DNA of 64,000 bases from Nostocoides sp. (GCA_016702415.1 JADJEA010000024.1:186001-250000), one strand, 5' to 3'; positions 18,463-28,981 are shown, counted from the stretch's first letter. A program made the numbers and translations. Notes: generated by a model not told the origin, from the sequence alone.

Positions 18463-19377
18463 ATGGCGCGGGTCGTCGCGATCACCGGAGCCAGCGGTCT
18501 CATCGGGTCCGCCCTGGGAACCGCGCTGCGAGCTCGCGGCGACCGGGTCGTCTCCTTCGTGCGCCGCGAGCCTCGGGGACCCGATGAGCGCCGGTGGGAC
18601 CCGGCCGCGGAGCGGCTCGATCCGGCCGACCTCGCCGATGTCGACACCTTGGTCAACCTCGCGGGAGCCGGCATCGGCGACCGGAGGTGGAGCACGGCAT
18701 ACCGCCGAGAGATCCTCCGCTCCCGGGTGAGTGGGACCCGCGCCGTCGCGACCGCCATCGCGGCGTCGGGACGCCCCATCCGGCTCGTCAGCGGCTCGGC
18801 CGTGGGGATCTATGGCGACCGCGGTGCGGATCTCCTGACCGAGGAGTCGCTGCCCGGGACCGGATTCCTCAGCGAGGTTGTCCGCGCCTGGGAGGCCGCG
18901 GCCCAGCCCGTGGTCGACGCCGGGGGACGCGTGGCGTTCGCTCGGACCGGGATCGTCGCCAGCCCGTCCGGCGGCGCCTTCGCGCCCCTGATCCGGCTCA
19001 CCAAGCTCGGGATGGGTGGCCCGATCGGTCGGGGCCGGTTCTATTGGCCCGTGATCGCCCTCGACGACGAGGTCGGTGCGCTGCTCCATCTCATCGACCA
19101 TCCCGACATCGTCGGTCCTGTCAACCTCGTTGGGGTCGCTCCTGCCCGCCAGCGGGAGGTCGCCGCCGCACTCGGACGTGCCCTGCATCGGCCAGCGGTT
19201 CTCCCGGCGCCGCGCCTGGCGGTGCGGGCAGTGGTGGGCGAATTCGCGCAGGAGATCACGGCAAGCCAACGCGTGTTGCCGGCCGTCTTGCAGGAGACCG
19301 GTTTCCGGCACCGGTATGCCGACCTCCCCGCAATCGTCTCCGCCGCCATCGTCTCTGCCGCCGTCGGACCGCGCTGA
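18463..19377 (+). CDS. TIGR01777-family NAD(P)-dependent epimerase/oxidoreductase
   Basis: A 304-aa extended-SDR protein of the YfcH/TIGR01777 type. The N-terminus has the nucleotide-binding ITGASGLIGSAL, then the family-typical DTLVNLAGAGIGDRRWS, RLVSGSAVGIYGDRG, FARTGIV and FYWPVIALDDEVGAL segments and the C-terminal GEFAQEITASQRVLP. The true substrate of this family is not established. It starts 10 nt after the sucB stop, so it is probably in the same transcript. It faces the membrane pseudokinase gene tail to tail. Confidence 0.9.
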   Translation: MARVVAITGASGLIGSALGTALRARGDRVVSFVRREPRGPDERRWDPAAERLDPADLADVDTLVNLAGAGIGDRRWSTAYRREILRSRVSGTRAVATAIAASGRPIRLVSGSAVGIYGDRGADLLTEESLPGTGFLSEVVRAWEAAAQPVVDAGGRVAFARTGIVASPSGGAFAPLIRLTKLGMGGPIGRGRFYWPVIALDDEVGALLHLIDHPDIVGPVNLVGVAPARQREVAAALGRALHRPAVLPAPRLAVRAVVGEFAQEITASQRVLPAVLQETGFRHRYADLPAIVSAAIVSAAVGPR

Positions 19378-19445
19378 CGCCTCGCCGATTCGAACCGCCG
19401 GTGGCGTAACGCTGTCCGGGGGGCCCCGGGACGAGACCACGACGC

Positions 19446-21260
19446 TCACGCCTTCTCGACCCGCGTGATCTGCCACCGATGCCCGGACCACGCCAGGATC
19501 AGCCGGACCTGTTGGTCGGCGGACTCGGCACGCCGGGTCAGCGAGCCGTCCGCCTGACGGATGGCGTAGGCGCTCACGTCCATGCGCACGTCGAGCGCCA
19601 CGAGGCTTGCCTCCTCCCCGGCGGCCGTCGTGACGTCCGTCGCGGTGGCATCGCGGACCAGGAACTCCAAGCCGTCATAGCGCAGACCCGTGGCCCGGGC
19701 ACGCCGCAAGGCAGCGGCGTCCGCGGCGGCCGCGGGCGATCCGGCCGCGTTGAGCAGCGCAGCGGTCCGCAGGTCGAGGTCCGCCCAAGCCCGGGTGCGC
19801 AGGTCGGCAAGATCGCGGGCCAGGCCGAGCGCCCGGGTCGCCGGGCTCGTCGGGTCCAGGACCGCGGCCGCAACCTCAGTGCCTGGCCCGGCCGGCCCGC
19901 TCGGGGTGGGGACCGACGGCGAGGCCGAGGAGCCCGGGGCCCCGCCAGTCGCCGTGACCGTCGACGTCCCGTTGGACGCGGATGCCCGACCCCCCGGTCC
20001 ACCCGACGGGCCAATCGACGGGCCTGAACCCGCGGACTCGACGACGCGAGCGGCTCGATTTGTCCCCGGGTCCACGCCGGAGCGGGAACCCGGGCTCAGG
20101 ACGATGACCGCAGCGGTGAGCAGGCACCCGAGGGCCGCGACGAGCGCCAGGAGGACCCCGGCTCGGCCGCCGACGCGCTCGTCGGCGAACTGGTCGAACG
20201 CCGAACGGGCCGAGTGCAGACCCTCGCGGACACGCGAGCCGACTCGCCTCCCGTCCCGGCCAGCGTGGTGGGCCAGACGGCCCGAGCCGTGTCCTCTGTC
20301 GGGCGCCCTCCGACCAGTCGGGCCGTTGGGAGGGCCACTCGCGCCGCCTTGTCGGCTCAGGACGCGACGCGACGTCCCCGCAACGCGCGCAGGCGGCGAC
20401 GCCCGACGAGAGCGGCCGGTCTGGCCGGCCGAAGCGGGGCGCGGGCCGCGCAGGAATGCCCGCGCGCGACCCCCGGCGAGCTCGATCGGGGGCGCCGGGT
20501 CCGCGGCGAGGGCACGCATCCTCGCGGCGAGATCGAGCGCCGGAGCCGGCAGGAGTTCCGGGGGGACGACGAGGGGGGTGGGGTCGGCATACGCCCGAAC
20601 GGCCTCGGCCAGGGTGTCGACGGTGAAGTCCGTGTCGGTGCCGGTCGCGCAGGTCGCCAGGACCCGTCGAAGCTCCGCTCCCGGATCGGTGGCGGCGTCG
20701 GACGGCTCGGGAGCCGGGTCGGTCGCGGGGGGCCGGCCGGTGAGCGCGAGCGTCGCGACCCGGGCCACGGCCGCTGCGTCGGTATGCCGATCCGCCTCCT
20801 CCCCGCGCAGCGGCGCCACCCCCGTGTCCCCCACCCAGACGATCCCGTCACGGTCGAGCAGGATCGTGGCCAAGCCGAGCTGACCATGCGCCTCCCCACC
20901 GGCGAGGGCATCCCGGACCCCGAGGCACAGAGCGACCGCCTGTCCGGCCGTGACGAATCCGGCATGGGCGAGGAGATCCGCCAGCGGGACGAGGCCGGGA
21001 TCGGCATACGCCAGGGCCACACCGGCGGACCCGAGGTCGAGGACGTCGAGGGGCAGCGGCGCCTTCGCGCCCGGGATGCCGAGACGGGACGTCCGCGGGC
21101 GGGTCGTCCGGCCCAGGACGCGCAGGCGGACGCGAGCGCCGTCGGGGGCGGTGGCGAGGTACCACGCGCCGATCCGGTCGGTGCCGCAGCGTTCGCGCAC
21201 GGCATACCCCGGGATGTCGGGAAAGCCGGGGACCCCCCGATTCCGCAGCGCCTCGTCCAT
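19446..21260 (-). CDS. Membrane-anchored pseudokinase-like protein of unknown function
   Basis: A 604-aa protein in three parts. Residues about 15-260 look like a degenerate Ser/Thr kinase fold (IPGYAVRERCGTDRIGAWYLA at the start). However, the VAIK lysine is absent, the HRD loop reads HGQLGLATILLDRDG and DFG reads VGD, so phosphotransfer is unlikely. A basic linker rich in Arg and Pro leads to one membrane helix near residues 373-393. The outer part has a Ser/Pro/Gly-rich stretch and a folded C-terminal domain of about 140 residues ending WSGHRWQITRVEKA. The context, next to an MMPL transporter on the same strand, may mean envelope function, but I cannot name a role. Confidence 0.75.
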   Translation of the reverse strand: MDEALRNRGVPGFPDIPGYAVRERCGTDRIGAWYLATAPDGARVRLRVLGRTTRPRTSRLGIPGAKAPLPLDVLDLGSAGVALAYADPGLVPLADLLAHAGFVTAGQAVALCLGVRDALAGGEAHGQLGLATILLDRDGIVWVGDTGVAPLRGEEADRHTDAAAVARVATLALTGRPPATDPAPEPSDAATDPGAELRRVLATCATGTDTDFTVDTLAEAVRAYADPTPLVVPPELLPAPALDLAARMRALAADPAPPIELAGGRARAFLRGPRPASAGQTGRSRRASPPARVAGTSRRVLSRQGGASGPPNGPTGRRAPDRGHGSGRLAHHAGRDGRRVGSRVREGLHSARSAFDQFADERVGGRAGVLLALVAALGCLLTAAVIVLSPGSRSGVDPGTNRAARVVESAGSGPSIGPSGGPGGRASASNGTSTVTATGGAPGSSASPSVPTPSGPAGPGTEVAAAVLDPTSPATRALGLARDLADLRTRAWADLDLRTAALLNAAGSPAAAADAAALRRARATGLRYDGLEFLVRDATATDVTTAAGEEASLVALDVRMDVSAYAIRQADGSLTRRAESADQQVRLILAWSGHRWQITRVEKA

Positions 21261-21522
21261 GACCGCCCCTTCCGCACGTCGAGCTACGTCCAGCCTGGGG
21301 CATCGGGCCCGAATCGTGCCGTGGACTGTCCACAGGCCGCGGTCACATGCGCCCGGGTCACCTGCCCATCGGTCTCAGGCTCGTTGACCGAGCGAGGGAC
21401 GTGACCGAGTCAGGGACGGGCACCACGGGCAGGGCACCACGGGCCGGAGAGCGCAGTCCGGGGAGCACGGGATGGCAGTGACCGCGGCCGAGAACTGGGC
21501 GAGCCGGCATCCGGCCCGCTCG
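21261..21522. other. Intergenic stretch with no recognised feature
   Basis: About 260 nt between the two leftward genes for the MMPL transporter and the pseudokinase. Imperfect GGGCACCACGGGC-type direct repeats (around 21418-21445) are visible. I see no clear terminator, RNA gene or additional reading frame. Confidence 0.5.
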
Positions 21523-23718
21523 TCAGGTCGCCGACGCGCCCCGATCCTCTCGGGCGAGCGCGCTCGGCGCCCAGATCTTGGGGCCGATGTCATAGGCGAG
21601 GGCCGGGACCAGGAGGGAGCGGACCACGAGGGTGTCCAGGAGCACCCCGAAGGCGACGAGGAAGGCGATTTGGGCGAGGAAGATCAGCGGCAGCACGCCA
21701 AGCGCGGAGAAGGTGGCCGCCAGAACGATGCCGGCGGACGTGATGACCCCGCCGGTCACGGCCAATCCGACCAGGATTGCCGGCCGGGTGCCTCGGGTCG
21801 GTGCCTCCTCGCGGACGCGCGTCATCAGGAAGATCGAGTAGTCGATGCCGAGCGCCACCAGGAAGACGAACGCATAGAGCGGGGTTCCCGGGTCGGAGTT
21901 GGGGAAGTCGGCGATGTGATTGAAGACGAGCGCCGCGACCCCGAGGGTGGCCGCGAACGACAGGACATTGGCGGCGACGAGCAGGAGCGGCGCGACGAGC
22001 GACCGCAGGAGCAAGGCCAGCACGAGGAAGATGACGAGCAGGATGACCGGGACGATCACCCTCAAGTCGCGGGTTGTCGCATCGCGCACGTCGAGGTTGG
22101 CCGCCGTCGACCCGCCGACGAGGATGCTGCCGTCGATCGCGTGCAGGTCGGCGCGCACGCGGTCGACCACGGCGAGCGCGGCAGGCGAATCGGCGGGATC
22201 GGCCAGCGTCGCCTGGACGAGCGACGTCCCGTCCACGACCATCGGCGGGGCTCCCTGGGCCACGCCCTCATAGGCGTCGCTGACCCCCTTCTCTCTCGTC
22301 AGGGCTGCAACGACGGCGCCGGCTTTGTCCTGCGGCACGAGGATCTGGACGGGTGAGCCGGCTCCGCCCGGGAAGTGGCGGGCCAATGCCTTGGCCGCGG
22401 TCACCGAGTCGACCTTGCTGAGGAATACCTCGTCGGTCGAGACGCCGTCCGCCCTGAATGTCGGCAGGAAGGCGGCCAATGCCGCCAGGCCGAGCGTCGT
22501 GACGATCCACGTGCGCCGCGGGTGGGTTCCGACCAGGCGAGCGACCCGGCCCCAGACGCCGTGGCGATCGAGCTTCTCGATCGCGTGGTGATGGTCGACC
22601 CGCGGGATCGCGGGCCAGAAGGCCCGCCGCCCGAGCAGAAGCAGCACCCCCGGGAGGAAGGTCATTGCCGACGCCATGGCGCCGGCGATGCCGAGGGCAC
22701 CGACCGGGCCGAGTCCCGAGGTGCTGCCGAGGTCGGAGAGCAGGAGGCACAAGAGCCCCAGGATGACCGTGGATCCGCTGGCAAGGATCGGTGCGAACGC
22801 CCCGCGCCAGGCTTCGTTCATGGCCTCCCAGGGGCCCTCGTGGTCGTGCAAGGCCTCGCGATAGCGGCTGACCAGGAGGAGGGCATAGTCGGTCGAGGCC
22901 CCGATGACGAGGATGGACAGGATTCCCTGGGACTGCCCGGACAGGGCGATGACGTCGTGTTTTGCCAGCGGGAAGATGATCAGCGCCGCCAGTGCGAGGG
23001 CGAACACCGCTCCCAACAGCACGGCGAGCGGAAGGATCGGGCTGCGATAGACGACGAGCAGGATGACGAGGACGACCACAAAGGTCACCACGAGCAGCTT
23101 GCCGTCGATGCCGGAGAACACCGTGACGAAGTCGGCGAGCAGACCCCCCGGCCCGCCGACGTATGCCGTGAGGCTGGTCCCCGTGAACACGTCCGGGGCC
23201 GCGGCGCGCAAGGCCAGCGCGGTCTCGTAGAGCGGGGTCGTCTCGTCCACGGTCTCCGATGCTTTGTCGGCATCGAGATTGACGACGGCCAGGAGCGCCT
23301 TGCCGTCCTGACTCGGGATGGGCCCGCTGGGCTTGCCGCTGAGGTAATCGGCGACCGTCTTGCCGGCCCCGAGCTTGGGCAGGGCCAGTGCCGGGATGGC
23401 CTGGAGATAGGCGGCCGCCGCAGCCTGATCCGCGGCGGTGACGGTGTCGGGGGACTCCATCACCAGCAGATAGGGCAGGTCCGTGCTCTTGACGAACTTC
23501 GGGAGCGCGTCGGCGACCTTCGTGGACTCGGCGTTCCCGGGCAGGAAGGACGCATTGTCGTTCTTCTGGACCTCCGAGAGGCGCCCCACGAGCGGACCGC
23601 CGATGCCACCGATGACCAGCCACGCCAGGATCGCGAGCAAGCCGAACCACCGGCGCGACATCCGCCGCGGGGCGCGTTGCTCGGGCTCGGCTCTCCGCTT
23701 GCCCTCGTAGTCGTTCAC
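21523..23718 (-). CDS. MMPL-family (RND superfamily) transporter
   Basis: A 731-aa inner-membrane exporter built of two homologous halves, each with a membrane helix, a large extracytoplasmic loop and a cluster of helices. The proton-relay helices carry Asp-Tyr pairs, seen in [20 protein letters not shown] in the first half and [16 protein letters not shown] in the second. Relatives move lipids, siderophores or drugs; the substrate here is not evident. The GTG at 23718 is chosen because TAGTGT lies 7 nt upstream and the cytoplasmic Arg-rich start fits; the frame opens 30 nt earlier. Confidence 0.9.
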   Translation of the reverse strand: MNDYEGKRRAEPEQRAPRRMSRRWFGLLAILAWLVIGGIGGPLVGRLSEVQKNDNASFLPGNAESTKVADALPKFVKSTDLPYLLVMESPDTVTAADQAAAAAYLQAIPALALPKLGAGKTVADYLSGKPSGPIPSQDGKALLAVVNLDADKASETVDETTPLYETALALRAAAPDVFTGTSLTAYVGGPGGLLADFVTVFSGIDGKLLVVTFVVVLVILLVVYRSPILPLAVLLGAVFALALAALIIFPLAKHDVIALSGQSQGILSILVIGASTDYALLLVSRYREALHDHEGPWEAMNEAWRGAFAPILASGSTVILGLLCLLLSDLGSTSGLGPVGALGIAGAMASAMTFLPGVLLLLGRRAFWPAIPRVDHHHAIEKLDRHGVWGRVARLVGTHPRRTWIVTTLGLAALAAFLPTFRADGVSTDEVFLSKVDSVTAAKALARHFPGGAGSPVQILVPQDKAGAVVAALTREKGVSDAYEGVAQGAPPMVVDGTSLVQATLADPADSPAALAVVDRVRADLHAIDGSILVGGSTAANLDVRDATTRDLRVIVPVILLVIFLVLALLLRSLVAPLLLVAANVLSFAATLGVAALVFNHIADFPNSDPGTPLYAFVFLVALGIDYSIFLMTRVREEAPTRGTRPAILVGLAVTGGVITSAGIVLAATFSALGVLPLIFLAQIAFLVAFGVLLDTLVVRSLLVPALAYDIGPKIWAPSALAREDRGASAT

Positions 23719-23725
23719 GAGACGC

Positions 23726-23731
23726 ACACTA
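23726..23731 (-). promoter_or_regulatory. -10 box (TAGTGT), leaderless promoter of the MMPL gene
   Basis: TAGTGT lies 7 nt before the GTG at 23718. Confidence 0.6.
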
Positions 23732-23854
23732 TCGCCGAGGTGGGACAACCCGGTTCGGCGACGGAATGTCCGGAAGTCCGGCCGGGATACTCCCGCCGGG
23801 GTCGGTGCAGCGTCACGGGTGCCTGAGCACAGTGCGCGGGGCGGTCGCGCGGCA

Positions 23855-23860
23855 TACGGT
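23855..23860 (+). promoter_or_regulatory. -10 box (TACGGT), leaderless promoter of lipB
   Basis: TACGGT lies 6 nt before the lipB ATG and, as at nadA, shares its TAC with a GGCATAC motif (23851-23857). Confidence 0.55.
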
Positions 23861-23866
23861 GTGGGA

Positions 23867-24538
23867 ATGCGCTTCGAACACCTGGGCTTCGCCCCCGACG
23901 TCGTCGACTACGAGGCCGCGTGGGCCCACCAACGCGAGGTGCATGCCCGGGTCGTCGCCGGGACCCTCCCCGACACCGTCCTCCTCCTCGAGCACGCGGC
24001 CGTGTTCACGGCGGGCAAGCGGACCGAACCGCACGAGCGGCCATGGAATGGTGCCCGCGTGATCGACGTCGACCGCGGCGGCAAGATCACCTGGCACGGG
24101 CCGGGCCAACTGGTGGGATACCCGATCGTCCGGCTGCCGAGTCCCGTCGACGTCGTTGCGCATGTGCGTCGTCTCGAAGAGGCGATGATCCGGACCTGCG
24201 CCGAGTTCGGCGTCACGGTCGGGCGCATCGAGGGGCGCAGCGGCGTCTGGGCCGCCGAGGACGCCCGCGGCCCGGCCCGCAAACTCGGGGCCATCGGGGT
24301 CCGGGTCGCGCAGAACGTCACCATGCACGGATTCGCGCTCAACGCCGACCCGGACCTGTCCTGGGCCCAGCTCATCGTTCCGTGCGGGATCGCCGACGCG
24401 GGTGTCAGTTCCCTGTCGGTGGAGACCGGAGGAGACATCACCGTCGCCGATGTGCTGCCGTATGCCGAACGCCACCTCGCCGACCTCCTGACCCTCGGGC
24501 TGGTGCCGGCCGCGGAGGCGGCCGCCCGCGTGGGCTGA
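23867..24538 (+). CDS. lipB: Octanoyltransferase
   Basis: Moves octanoate from acyl carrier protein to lipoyl domains, the first step of lipoate synthesis. The 223-aa protein has [41 protein letters not shown], the active-site Lys in RKLGAIGVR and the catalytic Cys in [14 protein letters not shown]. The ATG at 23867 follows a leaderless promoter; the open frame starts 48 nt earlier. Its partner lipA is two genes downstream, with the spermidine-synthase-like gene between them. Confidence 0.96.
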   Translation: MRFEHLGFAPDVVDYEAAWAHQREVHARVVAGTLPDTVLLLEHAAVFTAGKRTEPHERPWNGARVIDVDRGGKITWHGPGQLVGYPIVRLPSPVDVVAHVRRLEEAMIRTCAEFGVTVGRIEGRSGVWAAEDARGPARKLGAIGVRVAQNVTMHGFALNADPDLSWAQLIVPCGIADAGVSSLSVETGGDITVADVLPYAERHLADLLTLGLVPAAEAAARVG

Positions 24539-24550
24539 ACCGGGGGCTGC

Positions 24551-25405
24551 ATGGGCACCACCGAGTTCGTTCCCGACGACGTCGGGGTGACCGTGCTCGC
24601 CGACGGACACCCACAGTCGCATGTGTGTGTGAGCGACCCCGGTCTCCTGGTTTTCGAGTATGTCGCCCAACTCGCCATCGTCGTGGACTCCCTCCCCCCG
24701 GGGCGGCTCGCGGTGACCCATGTCGGTGGGGGCGGCTTGACTGTCCCTCGCTATGTCGATCACACCCGCCCGGGCTCGCCGCAGATCGTGTTCGAGCCCG
24801 ATGCCGCGCTCACCGCCGCCGTGCGCGCCCGCCTGCCGCTCCCGCGCGGGCATCGCATCCGCGTCCGGGCCACCGACGGACTGACCGGGATCCGCGCCCT
24901 CGCCGACGCCAGTGCCGACGCAATCGTCCTCGATGCGTATGCCGCGGGCCGCCTCCCCGCGGAACTCGTCTCCCCTGCGTTCGTCCATCAGGTCCGCCGG
25001 GTCCTGCGTCCCGGAGGTGTCCTCGCCGCCAATGTCGCCGACGCACCCGGCCTGCGCCATGCCGCGCGGTTCCTCGCCACCCTCCGCGCGGCCGGCTTCG
25101 CCGACCTGGCCCTCTTGGCGACCCACGACATCCTCAAGGGTCGCCGCTTCGGCAACACCGTGATCGCTGCGGCGAGCCCGCGCGTCGGGGAGCCGGGCGA
25201 CGAGGGCGCGGACACCGGACACCCTCGGGCCGGCGACCTTGACGTCGGGTTCCTGGAACGCGCCTGCGCGCGGGCGAGCCCGCCGTGCGGCATACGGCAT
25301 GGTGACGCCCTCGATCGGCTCGTGGCCGGTGCCCGACCGTTCACGGACGCCGACGCGGAACCGTCGCCGCCACCGCCGCCCCTGGGGAGTTGGCGGGTTC
25401 GGTGA
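24551..25405 (+). CDS. Spermidine-synthase-like SAM-fold protein
   Basis: A 284-aa soluble protein of the polyamine synthase/methyltransferase fold. It has the nucleotide-type loop THVGGGGLTVPRYV, the acidic IVFEPDAAL after the next strand, DAIVLDAYAAGRLPAEL, and VRRVLRPGGVLAANVAD. The family often annotated spermidine synthase in actinobacteria lacks proof of that activity, and here the putrescine-site residues cannot be confirmed. It starts 12 nt after the lipB stop behind GGGGG, so it is likely co-transcribed. The last 50 residues are Pro-rich and probably disordered. Confidence 0.78.
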   Translation: MGTTEFVPDDVGVTVLADGHPQSHVCVSDPGLLVFEYVAQLAIVVDSLPPGRLAVTHVGGGGLTVPRYVDHTRPGSPQIVFEPDAALTAAVRARLPLPRGHRIRVRATDGLTGIRALADASADAIVLDAYAAGRLPAELVSPAFVHQVRRVLRPGGVLAANVADAPGLRHAARFLATLRAAGFADLALLATHDILKGRRFGNTVIAAASPRVGEPGDEGADTGHPRAGDLDVGFLERACARASPPCGIRHGDALDRLVAGARPFTDADAEPSPPPPPLGSWRVR

Positions 25406-25493
25406 CGCGTCCGCGCCGGGCAGGCGTGTGGTCGCGCTCGCGGTCCCGCCCAAGCGGTCGGTCGTGACCGATCCCCCCGCGAGCGCGCGCGGT

Positions 25494-25499
25494 TAGGCT
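25494..25499 (+). promoter_or_regulatory. -10 box (TAGGCT), leaderless promoter of lipA
   Basis: TAGGCT lies 7 nt before the GTG at 25507. Confidence 0.6.
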
Positions 25500-25506
25500 G
25501 ACCGTC

Positions 25507-26583
25507 GTGACGATCGCTCCCGAGGGCCGACGCCTCCTGCGCGTGGAGGCCCGCAACGCCGAGACCCCGATCGAGCGCAAACCCGCGTGGATCCGGACGA
25601 CGGCGACGATGGGGCCCCGCTACACCGCGATCCACGCGATGGTCAAGTCCGAGGGCCTGCACACCGTGTGCCAGGAGGCGGGCTGTCCCAATATCTTCGA
25701 GTGCTGGGAGGACCGCGAGGCGACCTTCCTCATCGGCGGCGATATCTGCACGCGGCGTTGCGACTTTTGCGATATCGCGACCGGCCGGCCGCAGGCGCTG
25801 GACCTCGACGAGCCGCGGCGGGTCGCGGAATCGGTGCGCACCATGGGCCTGCGCTACGCCACCGTCACCGGTGTCGCCCGCGACGACCAGCCCGACGGCG
25901 CCGCGAGTCTGTATGCCGAGACCATCCGCGCGATCCATGCGCTCAACCCGCGCACCGGCGTGGAGATCCTCCCCCCGGACTTCGGTGCCGACCCGGCGCT
26001 GGTCGGTCAGGTCTTCGCCGCCCGCCCGGAGGTCTTCGCGCACAACCTCGAGACCGTGCCCCGGATTTTCAAACGGATCCGCCCCGCCTTCAGTTACGAG
26101 AAGTCCCTGCGCGTCCTGGCGATGGCACGGGCCGACGGCCTGGTCACCAAGTCCAATCTCATCCTCGGCATGGGCGAGCAGGAGGAGGAGATCGCCGCCG
26201 CGATCACCGATCTCCACGACGCCGGCACCGACATCCTGACGATCACTCAGTACCTTCGCCCCTCCCCCCGTCACCACCCCATCGATCGCTGGGTCAAGCC
26301 CGCGGAGTTCGTGCACTGGTCGGGGTATGCCGAGTCCCTCGGCTTCTCCGGCGTCATGGCCGGGCCGCTGGTGCGCAGTTCCTACCGGGCCGGGCGGTTG
26401 TGGGCGAGCGCAATGACAAGGGCGGGACGCGGCATACCCGAGCACCTCGCCCACCTGGCCGAGGCGCCCACCGGACCGGCCCGTCAAGAGGCCGCGAGCC
26501 TCCTCGATGGCGGCCCCAGACGCGCCGCTGGCCACCGGGATCTCCCTGGCCAAGGCCCTATCCTTGACGGTCATGGCCCGTAA
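25507..26583 (+). CDS. lipA: Lipoyl synthase (radical SAM)
   Basis: Inserts two sulfur atoms into octanoyl-lipoyl domains using two 4Fe-4S clusters. The auxiliary-cluster cysteines are in [12 protein letters not shown] (C-x4-C-x5-C) and the radical-SAM cysteines in [10 protein letters not shown] (C-x3-C-x2-C). The C-terminal RSSY supplies the Ser ligand of the auxiliary cluster. The 358-aa protein starts at a GTG in a leaderless setting. The last 11 nt overlap the next gene, whose -10 box lies within lipA. The Ile in [10 protein letters not shown] is written with the rare codon ATA because it sits in a GGCATAC motif. Confidence 0.97.
   Translation: MTIAPEGRRLLRVEARNAETPIERKPAWIRTTATMGPRYTAIHAMVKSEGLHTVCQEAGCPNIFECWEDREATFLIGGDICTRRCDFCDIATGRPQALDLDEPRRVAESVRTMGLRYATVTGVARDDQPDGAASLYAETIRAIHALNPRTGVEILPPDFGADPALVGQVFAARPEVFAHNLETVPRIFKRIRPAFSYEKSLRVLAMARADGLVTKSNLILGMGEQEEEIAAAITDLHDAGTDILTITQYLRPSPRHHPIDRWVKPAEFVHWSGYAESLGFSGVMAGPLVRSSYRAGRLWASAMTRAGRGIPEHLAHLAEAPTGPARQEAASLLDGGPRRAAGHRDLPGQGPILDGHGP
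26559..26564 (+). promoter_or_regulatory. -10 box (TATCCT) inside the lipA 3' end, for the DUF4191 gene
   Basis: TATCCT lies 8 nt before the ATG at 26573, within the lipA coding region. Confidence 0.5.
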
Positions 26584-27304
26584 CGCAGCGTCCGCCCCCG
26601 CGACCGAAAAAAAGAAGCGGTTCGCCGCGCTGCGACAGCTCCCGACGGTCTACAAAGCGGTCAAGCAGGTCGACCCGGTCATCGGGTGGTGGATCCTCGG
26701 CGTCACGCTCGCCGTGCTCCTCGTCTTCGTGGGGATCGGGTTCCTCGTGGGCCACCCGATCTACCTCGGCATCATCGGCCTTCCCCTCGCGCTGCTCGCC
26801 GGCATGATCACCCTCTCCCGGCGGGGCGAGAGGGCGGCTTTCGGCGCGATGGCCGGCAAGGCCGGAGCCACCGCGGGGGCGCTCTCGATGTTGCGCCGGG
26901 GCTGGTACTACGACCAGGAGCCGGTCGCGGCCGATGTCGCCCGGCCTCAGGAGATCGCCAATGCGGCCATGATCTTCCGCGCCCTCGGCCGGTGCGGGGT
27001 CGTCCTCATCGGCGAAGGCCCCCTCCCCCGCGCCAAGAAGCTCATGGAGAAGGAAGTCAAGAAGGTTAACCGCGTGGCCCCCGGCGTCCCGGTCCACCAG
27101 CTCTATGTCGGTGAGGGCGAGGGACAGATCGAGATTCGCAAGCTCCCCCGCGTCCTGGCCAAGCTGAAGCCGATCATCACGACCGACGAGATGGCCCAGG
27201 TCAACAAGCGGCTGAAGTCCATCCCGGGCATCCGCCAGGGCATCCCGGCCGGCATCGACCCCACCAAGGCGCGCATGGACCGGCGGTCCCTACGCGGGCG
27301 CTGA
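26573..27304 (+). CDS. DUF4191 family membrane protein
   Basis: A 243-aa actinobacterial protein usually found beside lipA; its function is unknown. After a Lys-rich start ([17 protein letters not shown]) come two membrane helices at about residues 40-62 and 64-82, and a long cytoplasmic C-terminal domain. That domain includes [13 protein letters not shown], the conserved [15 protein letters not shown] and a basic region ([17 protein letters not shown]). The start is the ATG 11 nt inside the lipA end; the frame opens earlier but only over lipA. Confidence 0.87.
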   Translation: MARNAASAPATEKKKRFAALRQLPTVYKAVKQVDPVIGWWILGVTLAVLLVFVGIGFLVGHPIYLGIIGLPLALLAGMITLSRRGERAAFGAMAGKAGATAGALSMLRRGWYYDQEPVAADVARPQEIANAAMIFRALGRCGVVLIGEGPLPRAKKLMEKEVKKVNRVAPGVPVHQLYVGEGEGQIEIRKLPRVLAKLKPIITTDEMAQVNKRLKSIPGIRQGIPAGIDPTKARMDRRSLRGR

Positions 27305-27397
27305 CAGGGTTCATTCCGCTCCCCGACTCCGAGATGACCGCCCCTGTGGGCCACCGGTAGCGACCCCAGTGTCCGCCAGGCGAGACGGACGTCTCAC

Positions 27398-27413
27398 GTA
27401 ACACGGCCGAAAC
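27398..27413 (+). promoter_or_regulatory. Putative GlnR binding site upstream of glnA
   Basis: GTAAC-N6-GAAAC matches the half-site pair described for the actinomycete nitrogen regulator GlnR. It lies about 33 nt before a possible -10 box TACGCT (27446-27451) and about 130 nt before glnA, a distance suited to activation under nitrogen limitation. A second a/b box pair is not clear, so a single site or a degenerate partner must be assumed. Confidence 0.6.
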
Positions 27414-27540
27414 AAGCGGGTGATGGGGCATTAATCCGGCCCACCTACGCTGCCAGCCGAACACACCGGGCCCGACGCGATCCGGCCCGCCGCAATCCAG
27501 GGCCGGCGTGCGCGCCCACCCACCCTCTAGGAGGTTTCGC

Positions 27541-28965
27541 TTGTTCAGCACTGCTGACGACGTCCTTAAGTTCATCAAGGACGAGGACGTCAAATTCGTC
27601 GACATCCGCTTCTGTGACCTGCCCGGCGTGATGCAGCACTTCAATGTGCCCGCCGAGAGCGTCGACGCCGACTTCTTCGTCAACGGCCAGATGTTCGACG
27701 GGTCCTCGATCCGCGGATTCCAGGCCATCCACGAGTCGGACATGAAGCTCATTCCGGACCCGCGGACCGCCTACATCGACCCCTTCCGCGCCGAGAAGAC
27801 CCTCATCATGAACTTCTCGATCGTCGACCCCTTCACCGGCGAGCAGTACTCCCGCGACCCGCGCAATATCGCCGCCAAGGCGGAGGCCTATCTCACCTCC
27901 ACCGGGATCGCCGACACGGCGTACTTCGGCGCCGAGGCCGAGTTCTACGTCTTCGACGACGTCCGCTTCGAGACCAAGCAGAACGCCGGCTACTACTACA
28001 TCGACTCCATCGAGGCGGCCTGGAACACCGGCCGCGCCGAGGAAGGCGGCAACCGGGGCTACAAGACCCGCTACAAGGGCGGCTACTTCCCGGTCCCGCC
28101 GGTCGACCACTTCGCCGACGTCCGCGACCAGATCTGCCTCAAGCTCAAGGATGTCGGCCTGACCGTCGAGCGCAGCCACCACGAGGTCGGCACCGCGGGC
28201 CAGCAGGAGATCAACTACCGCTTCAACACCCTCCTGCAGTCCGGCGACGACATGATGAAGTTCAAGTACGTCGTCAAGAACACCGTCTGGGAGTTCGGCA
28301 AGACCGCGACCTTCATGCCGAAGCCGATCTTCGGCGACAACGGCTCGGGGATGCACACCCACCAGTCGCTGTGGAAGAACGGCGAGCCGCTCTTCTACGA
28401 CGAGCGCGGCTACGGCGGCCTGTCCGACATGGCCCGGTGGTACATCGGCGGCCTGCTCAAGCACGCCCCGGCGCTGCTCGCGTTCACCAACCCGACCGTC
28501 AACTCCTACCACCGGCTCGTTCCCGGGTATGAGGCGCCGGTCAACCTCGTTTACTCGGCCCGCAACCGCTCGGCGTGCGTGCGTATCCCGATCACCGGGA
28601 CCTCGCCGAAGGCCAAGCGCATCGAGTTCCGGGTGCCGGACCCCTCGAGCAACCCCTACCTGTGTTTCGCCGCCCAGCTCATGGCCGGTCTCGACGGCAT
28701 CAAGAACCGCATCGAGCCCCCGGAGCCGGTGGACAAGGACCTCTACGAGCTCCCGCCGGAGGAGCACGAGGCCATCCAGCAGGTCCCCGGTTCACTGCCC
28801 GAGGTCCTCCAGGCGCTGGAGGCCGACCACGAGTTCCTCCTCGAGGGCGACGTCTTCACCAAGGACCTCATCGAGACCTGGATCGAGTGGAAGCGCAAGA
28901 ACGAGGTCGACCCGATCCGCTTCCGCCCGCACCCGCACGAGTTCGAGATGTACTACGACCTCTGA
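27541..28965 (+). CDS. glnA: Glutamine synthetase, type I
   Basis: Makes glutamine from glutamate, ammonia and ATP as a cytoplasmic dodecamer. The 474-aa protein carries the beta-grasp segment [11 protein letters not shown], the metal-site [10 protein letters not shown], the [18 protein letters not shown] signature, [16 protein letters not shown], and [17 protein letters not shown]. The adenylylation loop has Tyr in [11 protein letters not shown], so control by adenylyltransferase GlnE is expected. The start is TTG at 27541, placed 6 nt after a perfect AGGAGG. Upstream are a GlnR-type box and a 235-nt leader; downstream is a strong hairpin. No GGCATAC motif interrupts this highly conserved gene. 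Confidence 0.98.
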   Translation: MFSTADDVLKFIKDEDVKFVDIRFCDLPGVMQHFNVPAESVDADFFVNGQMFDGSSIRGFQAIHESDMKLIPDPRTAYIDPFRAEKTLIMNFSIVDPFTGEQYSRDPRNIAAKAEAYLTSTGIADTAYFGAEAEFYVFDDVRFETKQNAGYYYIDSIEAAWNTGRAEEGGNRGYKTRYKGGYFPVPPVDHFADVRDQICLKLKDVGLTVERSHHEVGTAGQQEINYRFNTLLQSGDDMMKFKYVVKNTVWEFGKTATFMPKPIFGDNGSGMHTHQSLWKNGEPLFYDERGYGGLSDMARWYIGGLLKHAPALLAFTNPTVNSYHRLVPGYEAPVNLVYSARNRSACVRIPITGTSPKAKRIEFRVPDPSSNPYLCFAAQLMAGLDGIKNRIEPPEPVDKDLYELPPEEHEAIQQVPGSLPEVLQALEADHEFLLEGDVFTKDLIETWIEWKRKNEVDPIRFRPHPHEFEMYYDL

Positions 28966-28981
28966 GTTATCACCGCATCTG

